Assembly: GCF_004770615.1 (NCBI RefSeq)
Contig: NZ_RQER01000011.1
Coordinates: 524,357-588,356 of the forward strand
DNA length: 64,000 nucleotides
From: Leptospira langatensis
GTDB lineage: Bacteria; Spirochaetota; Leptospiria; Leptospirales; Leptospiraceae
Direction: 5' to 3'
The translations under genes and the position numbers were made by a program. Below the pieces are notes generated by a model that saw only the letters and a program-made list of their open reading frames with translations, was not told the origin of the DNA and searched no databases. Below, piece by piece: positions 57,700 to 64,000 of this stretch (positions within the stretch are counted from its first letter, which is position 1; every line of letters begins with the position of its first letter).

Positions 57700-59721
57700 T
57701 CAAAATTTGAAATCGCAAAGATCCCCCAAGTCGATTGCGGGGATTTGGACCGGTTTTTGCGGATCAAAATCCGCAAACCGGATCTTAAAACTTCGGAAGA
57801 ATGCGATATCCGGAAAAATGGTCACTTTAGATAGTCCCAAACTTTCCTTCCAAACGTACGAATTCCAACCGGGTTTCAGGACGATCTCTTCCGTGCTTAG
57901 ATCGAATTTTCTATGAGACCAATAGAGTTTATCTTCATCGAAGGACTCTTCTGAAAAGATTGTGATCTGCATTTTCTTAGGAGGATTCGGACTATCCGGT
58001 AAAACATAGAATCCTAAAGAATATGGCTCTTCTCTCCGCCTGGCTGGATTCGGATATCGATGAGTGAGGCAACCTTCTAAGGAGAATTCGGACCCCGCTT
58101 CTTTCGCAGATATTTCTATCCTTTCTTGCAGCCTAGTTTGTCTTTCCTGAGGGACTGTTCTAAAAGGAAGAACCCTTCTTTCTAACTGCCTTGTATAAGA
58201 AGAAGTGTCCGCAAAGATCTGTCTGGCGTAGGCAAGCTCAAACGGAGTGTTGAGCCTCCAGATCCAAAATCCCGTATTCAATAAAAACGTAATGGAGGGG
58301 AACGAGATCGCAAACCATGAGATCTTAGGTTCTTTTTTTGTAATCCTTCCCCATAGAATTCCCGCAAGCGCGAAGAAGGGAAGAGCTACCTCATCATCCA
58401 AAAGATAGCATTGAAAGAATCCTGCTACCCAGATAAAACCGATTCCTAAGACAGGAAAACTGCCAGTTTCAAATCGTGCTCCTTCTATCCTTCGGAACAA
58501 AAGGTAGAAGAAGCCCATCCAAAGAATGGCTGAAGCCCAGCCTCCTACGATCGCAAATTCCAATAGGTCGTTATGAGCGTGCTTGTTCGGCGTGATAAAA
58601 AGCTCATACCACAATTGCTCTTGGGCTTGGATCAGAGGAGCTTCTTCTTGCGTGCTGGTTTCCTTGAACCTTCCTCCTCCTACTCCTAAGATCGGGTTTT
58701 TGAGAAGAAGGGGAACGCTCAGCTTATAGATCCAATACCTTTGGTTTTCCGGGGTTTGGATCTCTGTGAGTTGAGAAAGAGTCCTTTGCAATAGCCAATT
58801 CTTCTGATAGAAGAACCGGATGCTTGTAAGTGCGATCAGGATCAGAAGAAAAGCAAACAATCCTCTCTTCAGATCGATCTTGGAGAGTAAATGTTTGAAT
58901 GCCTTCCAGTAGTTCAAGGATATGAACCCTATCACTCCCGCGACTCCTAACCAAGCCGACTTGCTTTGGTTCAATAGAAAGACCCAAAGACTCAAGAAGG
59001 ATACTGTAGAGAGAAGAAGGATTTTCGGAACCTTCTTCTCACGGAAAGCCTGGAGGGTAAGTATCAAGATCCCAGGGATATAAAAGGAAAGTAAACCGCC
59101 ATAGGTCAGGTGAGTGTTCATGAGGCCTATCGGTAAATAGGTTTGAAAACCGAAAAGGGGACCTGCGGGATGCTGCCTTCTGTCTCCGGGGGCGGGATGG
59201 AATCCATTCGAAATAAATTTGCCGAGTCGGAACTCGCTGAAAACGGAAGCGATCCCAGTGATCAAAAGAAGCGCGAAGGAGATCCAAAGAAAGAGACGGA
59301 TCCTTTTTTGATTCTCTTCCTTAGAAGAATGAAGGGCCGCGATCGGAAAGATCAACGCTAACCAGAAATCTCCTGCCTCGGACTGTCTTGTGAACGTTTT
59401 CCAAAAATGAGAGTATTCTTGGAAGTGGAAAAGAGAAGATACAAATACGAACGAATAGGCTCCGAGGACCAAGGACCAAGGGAGAAGAAACGGTTTTAAT
59501 TTTGGACCATTCTCTCTTAAGGTAAACAAGAAGGAGAAGATACAAAGTCCGGCAAGGATCTGGGAGGCGGAGACCGATAAGGGAAAGGCGAGTAAAAAAA
59601 ACAGTAAGGAATAGATAGAAACGGATCCGGAGATCTTGGAAATTCTGTCGGATAGAAGAAGATTCACAGGTTCCCCAGCTTTTCTTTTTCCAAGTATATT
59701 TCCAGAAAAAACCGCTGACAA
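57700..59721 (-). CDS. O-antigen ligase-family membrane protein
   Basis: Polytopic membrane protein of 673 residues with about 12 helices in the first 460 residues. The Wzy_C/WaaL region shows LNQSKSAWLGVAGV, NQRYWIYKLSVPLLLKNPILGVGGGRF and KHAHNDLLEFAIVGGW with the conserved His. The last 190 residues form a soluble, beta-rich C-terminal domain. It may ligate or polymerise O-antigen; which one cannot be told. It ends 4 bases from tRNA-Leu. Divergent from the glycosyltransferase gene. Confidence 0.82.
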   Translation of the reverse strand: MSAVFSGNILGKRKAGEPVNLLLSDRISKISGSVSIYSLLFFLLAFPLSVSASQILAGLCIFSFLFTLRENGPKLKPFLLPWSLVLGAYSFVFVSSLFHFQEYSHFWKTFTRQSEAGDFWLALIFPIAALHSSKEENQKRIRLFLWISFALLLITGIASVFSEFRLGKFISNGFHPAPGDRRQHPAGPLFGFQTYLPIGLMNTHLTYGGLLSFYIPGILILTLQAFREKKVPKILLLSTVSFLSLWVFLLNQSKSAWLGVAGVIGFISLNYWKAFKHLLSKIDLKRGLFAFLLILIALTSIRFFYQKNWLLQRTLSQLTEIQTPENQRYWIYKLSVPLLLKNPILGVGGGRFKETSTQEEAPLIQAQEQLWYELFITPNKHAHNDLLEFAIVGGWASAILWMGFFYLLFRRIEGARFETGSFPVLGIGFIWVAGFFQCYLLDDEVALPFFALAGILWGRITKKEPKISWFAISFPSITFLLNTGFWIWRLNTPFELAYARQIFADTSSYTRQLERRVLPFRTVPQERQTRLQERIEISAKEAGSEFSLEGCLTHRYPNPARRREEPYSLGFYVLPDSPNPPKKMQITIFSEESFDEDKLYWSHRKFDLSTEEIVLKPGWNSYVWKESLGLSKVTIFPDIAFFRSFKIRFADFDPQKPVQIPAIDLGDLCDFKF

Positions 59722-59776
59722 AGAAGGAAAAGCTCCTATTTTAGGAAAGTATCCGCCTTTTCGCCAGGCTAACCTT

Positions 59777-60676
59777 ATGACAGAAACTTCTAAAGTACGG
59801 GAAACTCCTTCTCCTAAGAAAAAGAAAAAAAAAACCGAACCTCAACTTAGCCTGGATTCGAACAGAGAAAGGTTTCTGAAAAAACTTTCTGTAGCCATCA
59901 TCACGTATAACGAAGAAGCAAATATAGGCGACTGCATTCGCTCTTGCAGGGATATTGCGGACGAGATTATCGTTCTGGATTCAAATAGCACGGATGCCAC
60001 TAAAGAGATCAGTAAATCCTTTCCGGAAGTCCGCTTCTCTTCTCAGAATTTCAAGGGACATGTGGAGCAGAAGAATGACGCGATCTCCCTCTGCAAGAAC
60101 GAGTGGATCCTCTCCTTGGATGCGGATGAGAGATTGAGCGAGGAACTTAGATCCTCTCTTCGAGATTTCTTATCGTCTCCCGATGATCCTCATTGCAACG
60201 GTCTCAAGGTCTCCAGACTAACTTTCCATATGGGAAGATTTATCCGATTCTCCGGTTGGTATCCTCAGACAAAATACAGAGTGATCCGAAAATCCAAGGC
60301 CGTTTGGGCGGGAGAAAACCCTCACGACTATCTAGTGGTGCAAGGTAAGGGTAAAAAGGTACGAGGAGATATCCTACATTATAGCTTCCAGGATCTTTCT
60401 CAGCAAGTGGATACGATCAATAAGTTCTCCTCCATCGTTGCTTGGACCAGGTTCAATAAGAAGAAACGTTTTTCTGTACTTCGCACGATCATAAAACCGT
60501 TTGGTAAATTCTGGGAGATCTATCTTTTCAAGTTCGGATTTTTAGACGGGTTTCCCGGGTTTGCGATCGCAGTCTCTTCTGCATATTCTACTTTCTTAAA
60601 GGAAGCCAAGGTATATGAACTTGGCAAACAATTGATCGATCGACCTTCCAATCTCAGAAAAGATTACGGAAAATAA
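59777..60676 (+). CDS. GT2 glycosyltransferase, WaaE-like
   Basis: Family 2 glycosyltransferase of 299 residues, of the type that adds sugars to the LPS core. After a Lys-rich N-terminal tail it shows VAIITYNEEANIGDCIRSC, DEIIVLDSNSTDATKEI, the metal-binding WILSLDADERLSEEL, and FSGWYPQTKYRVIRK. ATG 59777 is chosen; the longer reading overlaps the divergent ligase gene. An A10 run at 59825-59834 encodes part of the Lys tail. Confidence 0.88.
   Translation: MTETSKVRETPSPKKKKKKTEPQLSLDSNRERFLKKLSVAIITYNEEANIGDCIRSCRDIADEIIVLDSNSTDATKEISKSFPEVRFSSQNFKGHVEQKNDAISLCKNEWILSLDADERLSEELRSSLRDFLSSPDDPHCNGLKVSRLTFHMGRFIRFSGWYPQTKYRVIRKSKAVWAGENPHDYLVVQGKGKKVRGDILHYSFQDLSQQVDTINKFSSIVAWTRFNKKKRFSVLRTIIKPFGKFWEIYLFKFGFLDGFPGFAIAVSSAYSTFLKEAKVYELGKQLIDRPSNLRKDYGK
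59825..59834 (+). repeat. A10 homopolymer in the glycosyltransferase N-terminus
   Basis: Ten consecutive A within Lys codons 17-20 of the WaaE-like gene. A one-base change would shift the frame ahead of the catalytic domain. Confidence 0.9.
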
Positions 60677-60677
60677 G

Positions 60678-61457
60678 ATGGCTTCTAAAAAGAAACAGTC
60701 TGGATTCTGGAGCAAGATCTTTTTCTGGAGAAAGAAGAAGAAAACAGTTCCGGAAGGCGAGAAGGAAATCGTCCGTGATACAAGAGGCTATACCTGGGAA
60801 TTAAAGGATCTCCGAGAAAAAGCGGACCGATTCTTTGTGACCCGAAAGAAACCTTCCGGCACGATCTTCGAGAATACCGCTTTAAAACTTACCAAGAATA
60901 ACCGACATCTTTTCCGCTTAGAAGGAAAGGAAAAGTCGGGAAGGGAATATTCTCTAGTCATCGCCACAGGGAATTATCTCACCGAACAGAACGGAAAAGT
61001 GAGCGGCGTAGTCTTTTTAGGAGAAGCGGACCTAAACCGTCTTCTCAGTGGAGATCATAAAAGTCTGAAGAGTATTCTTTCCGGATTGAACACTCCTGAT
61101 TGGGATGAGGAATCCTGGTCCGTTTTGCAAGAAGAGCCGGACCTAAAGCGGTCTGCCGATTCTTGGAAAGAGATCCTAACTTGGGAGGCGATCTGGAAGC
61201 AACAGATACTCATTCGTCTTCGTCCGAGCACTATTGCCATCCTTCTCATTTTTCTCGGAAAAGAATTCGAGGATCTGTTCCAGGCAAATTCATCCGAAAG
61301 GACGAGGCAGATCGTTTCCAAGGAATTGTATTTTCTGAATGTAAGCGGGAACCGGAATTCCCCTCATTCAGAAAATCTAACACTCTACGAATTTGATTCC
61401 GCCAAGAAAGAATTCGAGCTTGTGCTCTCTAAGATCCGGTCTAAAAAGGAAAAGTGA
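60678..61457 (+). CDS. Hypothetical protein in LPS cluster
   Basis: No family recognised. The 259 residues have a strongly basic N-terminus ([15 protein letters not shown]) and no signal peptide. The middle is beta-rich ([23 protein letters not shown]). A helical C-terminal part contains [21 protein letters not shown], which faintly recalls the FliG middle-domain motif. It is placed one base after the glycosyltransferase and touches gmhA, so it belongs to that operon. A role in LPS or surface assembly is inferred from position only. Confidence 0.6.
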   Translation: MASKKKQSGFWSKIFFWRKKKKTVPEGEKEIVRDTRGYTWELKDLREKADRFFVTRKKPSGTIFENTALKLTKNNRHLFRLEGKEKSGREYSLVIATGNYLTEQNGKVSGVVFLGEADLNRLLSGDHKSLKSILSGLNTPDWDEESWSVLQEEPDLKRSADSWKEILTWEAIWKQQILIRLRPSTIAILLIFLGKEFEDLFQANSSERTRQIVSKELYFLNVSGNRNSPHSENLTLYEFDSAKKEFELVLSKIRSKKEK

Positions 61458-61459
61458 AT

Positions 61460-62047
61460 ATGGACTTACAAGAAATCGCTTCCAAGCAAATCCTAGATTC
61501 CATCCAGACAAAGAAAGATGTTCTGGATACTCTTCTTCCTCAGATCGTACAAGCCGGCCAGATCGCGTCCGAAGTATTAGAAAAAGGAAATATGATCCTA
61601 TTCTGCGGAAATGGAGGATCTTCTTGCGATGCTTCTCATATTGCAGCCGAATTGGTTGTCCGCTATAAATCCGGAAATGAGAGAAGGGCGCTTCCCGCGA
61701 TTTCCTTGTCTTCCGACTCTGCGGTCCTTACTGCCTGTTCCAACGACTACGGATATGAGGATGTATTCGCCAGACAGGTGCAAGCATTCGGGAAACCGGG
61801 TGATCTTCTTGTAGGACTTTCTACGAGCGGGAATTCAAAGAATGTGATCTCTGCCACTGAGGCCGCAAAGAAACTAGGAATGAAAACGATCTCTTTTCTA
61901 GGCGGGGACGGCGGAAAGTTGAAAGGAATGGCGGATCTGGACATTATCATTCCTAGAAAGGAAACTGCAAGGATCCAAGAATCGCATATCCTGATCGGTC
62001 ATATCATCTGTTCTATCATCGAACAGCAACTCTTCCAATTGAGCTAA
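61460..62047 (+). CDS. gmhA: Phosphoheptose isomerase (SIS domain)
   Basis: Converts sedoheptulose-7-phosphate to D-glycero-manno-heptose-7-phosphate for LPS core heptose. Its 195 residues show [24 protein letters not shown], the SIS block [16 protein letters not shown], and [24 protein letters not shown] with the catalytic His. ATG 61460 has AAGGA nine bases upstream; GTG 61454 is an alternative. The neighbouring glycosyltransferase supports an LPS role. Confidence 0.9.
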   Translation: MDLQEIASKQILDSIQTKKDVLDTLLPQIVQAGQIASEVLEKGNMILFCGNGGSSCDASHIAAELVVRYKSGNERRALPAISLSSDSAVLTACSNDYGYEDVFARQVQAFGKPGDLLVGLSTSGNSKNVISATEAAKKLGMKTISFLGGDGGKLKGMADLDIIIPRKETARIQESHILIGHIICSIIEQQLFQLS

Positions 62048-62049
62048 AC

Positions 62050-62835
62050 TTGCAAGCTTCTCCTTCGGATGAGATCCTAAGTTGCCAATGTCTTTCCGTA
62101 AGCTCGGGCTCTTCTTCTATTTTACAAGATCTTGATTTTCTGATCCGGAAAGGAGAAGTCCATGCATTGGTGGGAGAGTCTGGAAGTGGCAAGTCCACCT
62201 TTGCCAATACTGTTTTAGGTCTTCTTCCGGAACCTTTGCGAGCGAGTTGGGATCGGTTTCGGATCTTCGGTGAAGAAATTCGCTCCGGCGATTTTCGTGC
62301 CTGGAAGAATTGGAGGGGAAGAAGGATCAGTCTCATTCCCCAAAGTGCCGCGATCGGGCTACATCCGTTCTTGAGCATAGGCTCCCAAATGCAGGAATAT
62401 TTTTCTCTCATCCAGCCTTCTCTGGCGAGTAAGCGCGAAGGACTTAGATTATTAAAAGAATTCGGGCTGATCGATCCGGAAGCCGCCTGGGAATCCCGTC
62501 CTCACCAATTGTCTGGAGGAGAGAGGCAAAGAGTTTTGGTACTACTTTCGGTGTATTCCGGCGCGGAACTGATCTTGGCAGACGAGCCAAGTTCCGCTTT
62601 GGACCCGGAGACAGGAAAGGCCATCCTGGAACTTTTGCAGAGTCGTATTCGAGAATCCAAGGCGGGCCTTCTATTTATCAGCCACGATCTTAGTTCAGCC
62701 AGAGAACTCGCCGATACTATTACTGTGCTTCAGTCCGGCAAAAGAGTGGAAACCCTAAATAAAACGAATAACGGTTGGGAACCCGGATCCGAGTATGCTA
62801 GAAAACTGTTTGCCTTGGATGAAAATCTTGCTTAA
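62050..62835 (+). CDS. ABC transporter ATP-binding protein (DppD/OppD-like)
   Basis: ATPase of 261 residues. It shows Walker A VGESGSGKST, the Q-loop ISLIPQSAAIGLHPFLSIGSQM (typical of the peptide/nickel group), signature HQLSGGERQRV, Walker B LILADEPSSALDPE and the switch His in LLFISHDLSSA. The start is TTG 62050 with no better option seen. No permease or binding-protein gene is visible in the window, so its transporter is unknown. Confidence 0.85.
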   Translation: MQASPSDEILSCQCLSVSSGSSSILQDLDFLIRKGEVHALVGESGSGKSTFANTVLGLLPEPLRASWDRFRIFGEEIRSGDFRAWKNWRGRRISLIPQSAAIGLHPFLSIGSQMQEYFSLIQPSLASKREGLRLLKEFGLIDPEAAWESRPHQLSGGERQRVLVLLSVYSGAELILADEPSSALDPETGKAILELLQSRIRESKAGLLFISHDLSSARELADTITVLQSGKRVETLNKTNNGWEPGSEYARKLFALDENLA

Positions 62836-62848
62836 ATTGCGTACCATA

Positions 62849-64000
62849 ATGAGGCTCCCGGTCTTTTTTCGACTCCTTCTTCTTGTAAGCTTCGTACTAC
62901 CTATGTTTGTCGGAGCAGAGAGCCTTATTTTAGAAGACTATGATATTTCCGATTACCCCCAGGTGGAACTCAAACTAAGAGCGAGCAAGGGACTCTCTTT
63001 GGATAAGGAGATCCTTGCCTTGTCGGAGCATAAGGAAAATCGGTCTAGAAGAGTTGGCCCAAGCAAGGTCGAAAGACCGGAGGGAACTCGTCCTGTACAT
63101 TTTTATCTAGTCACTCAGATGACGGACTCCTTCGATCACAATATGCAGGCTACGGAGATCATCAAGACCATAGTGGAGCGTGCGGAAACCGAGGATAGAT
63201 TCAGCTTCGTGTTCTTTACGGACGATGTATTCCTTTCCAAAGAGGATCTGGGAAAATCGGAGGCTCTGAAAGAAGCAAAGGTTCCCGGAGGAAAATCCAA
63301 TCGGAACACTGCCTCCAATCTGGACTATGTATTCCAGAAGATCTCTCCTCGTTTACAGGAGAACGATTATATCCTGGTTCTATTTTATGATCGGGATCTC
63401 ATTCCTTCTTCGGAGGCGCAAAACGGGGAGTATACTAGGAACGTTCCCATTCACATTCTTTCTTTTCCTTCCAACGGAGCGAAGTATTTGTCCAAGAGAT
63501 ATGGAGGAGAATTCTATTCTCTGACCAGTCCCGATTTCAGAAGCCAACTTCTTTCCGACCAGAATTATTTTAGGAAGAAGCCTTGGTCCTTGATCTATGA
63601 TTCTCCTTTTCAAGACGAATGGCAGTTTCAAGGGGAGGGAGCGGTCCAGGTAGAGCTGGAAACGAAAAGCTCTAGAAGACTGACCTTTTCATATGAGATC
63701 CCATTTGGGACTAGGGTCCGGACCTTTTTATTGCATCCTTCTATATTTTTGCCGAGTCTTGGCTTTTTAGTATTTCTCACCTTGGTGGCTCTTCTTCTCG
63801 TTTGGAAAAAGGGAAGGAGATTGCCGGAAGGTTCTCTCAGTCCGGAAGAAAGATTGCATACCATTGAAGACGAACAGGATGCCTACAGAAAAATGTACGG
63901 CAACCAGTATCAATTGGTATACTCCGAAGAAGAAAGGATCGAAACGGAACGTTCTCATCCGATCGCCCTCAAAGAATTTGAAGAGGGAGAGGCTTACGAA
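62849..64000 (+). CDS. Membrane-anchored hypothetical protein, 3' end outside window
   Basis: Partial protein, 384 residues visible. A signal peptide (about 24 residues, ending VGA) precedes an extracytoplasmic region with a von Willebrand-like alternation (VHFYLVTQMTDSFDHNM, FSFVFFTDDVFLS, DYILVLFYDRDLIP). One membrane helix (about 297-322) is followed by a cytoplasmic, acidic tail that continues past the right edge. ATG 62819, in frame and overlapping the ABC gene by 17 bases, is an alternative start. The family is not identified. Confidence 0.7.
   Translation, partial: MRLPVFFRLLLLVSFVLPMFVGAESLILEDYDISDYPQVELKLRASKGLSLDKEILALSEHKENRSRRVGPSKVERPEGTRPVHFYLVTQMTDSFDHNMQATEIIKTIVERAETEDRFSFVFFTDDVFLSKEDLGKSEALKEAKVPGGKSNRNTASNLDYVFQKISPRLQENDYILVLFYDRDLIPSSEAQNGEYTRNVPIHILSFPSNGAKYLSKRYGGEFYSLTSPDFRSQLLSDQNYFRKKPWSLIYDSPFQDEWQFQGEGAVQVELETKSSRRLTFSYEIPFGTRVRTFLLHPSIFLPSLGFLVFLTLVALLLVWKKGRRLPEGSLSPEERLHTIEDEQDAYRKMYGNQYQLVYSEEERIETERSHPIALKEFEEGEAYE

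Overview
The window is a chromosomal segment of a Leptospira species (Spirochaetota). The evidence is the gene set: two tandem core flagellins (FlaB), FliG, FliM and FliN, spirochaete-style lipoproteins, a SemiSWEET sugar transporter, the metY-metX-metW methionine cluster with a MetX close to what I remember of Leptospira MetX, and many proteins that look genus-restricted. Base composition looks higher in GC than classical pathogenic Leptospira (judged by eye, not calculated), which would fit the intermediate (P2) group. I see no insertion sequence, prophage or CRISPR array. Genes are dense and mostly ordinary, with frequent ATGA or TAATG overlaps.

Layout. 1-3.9 kb: 5' part of sdhC, then an aldo/keto reductase with an internal insertion, a DUF309 protein and an alpha/beta hydrolase. 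3.9-10 kb: PilZ-like protein, serA, a lipoprotein, lysS, tRNA-Leu(GAG), pgsA and tRNA-Asp(GTC). 10.0-10.3 kb: a palindromic 0.27 kb insert bounded by an 18-bp duplication of the tRNA-Asp 3' end. 10.3-14.7 kb: a pdhA-pdhB-pdhC run that continues into fliG. 14.8-18.4 kb: a creBCD-type envelope-stress system. creC is out of frame at a T9 tract, and a four-copy 11-bp-period repeat resembling the E. coli cre tag sits just upstream of creD. 19.4-21.7 kb: two flaB genes whose leaders carry GGA-in-loop hairpins, including hairpins that present the Shine-Dalgarno sequence, in the style of CsrA targets. 22.0-22.9 kb: an ArsR-family regulator with a concentric palindrome over its own start, paired with an SRPBCC protein.

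23-30.8 kb: a FlgT-N-like lipoprotein, a DUF1343 protein with altered motifs, secreted and DUF2797 proteins, an M48 lipoprotein protease, a DUF2157/GDYXXLXY pair and a beta-hydroxyacid dehydrogenase. 30.8-34.6 kb: mlaE-mlaF-mlaD preceded by a protein built from aromatic-Pro-Phe repeats. 34.6-41 kb: ddl, the met cluster and a large outer-membrane-type protein. 41-45.3 kb: rsmE, a zinc-ribbon membrane protein, a secreted protein that may belong to the flagellar sheath, an AAA ATPase and divergent fliN. 45.3-47.7 kb: two stomatin-like SPFH proteins plus NfeD. 47.7-57.5 kb: haem-binding protein, argH, lipoprotein cyclophilin, fliM, ferredoxin, FecR-domain lipoprotein, SemiSWEET/queF and a long-form guaA. 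57.5-64 kb: tRNA-Cys, tRNA-Leu(TAA), O-antigen ligase, WaaE-like glycosyltransferase with an A10 tract, gmhA, an ABC ATPase and a truncated membrane-anchored protein.

The main themes are motility (switch complex, flagellins, possible sheath protein), envelope maintenance (Mla, Cre, SPFH/NfeD, LPS genes, lipoproteins) and core metabolism. The points most worth checking are the Cre operator and creC frame, the flagellin leaders, the tRNA-Asp insert, the ArsR palindrome and the aromatic-repeat partner of Mla.
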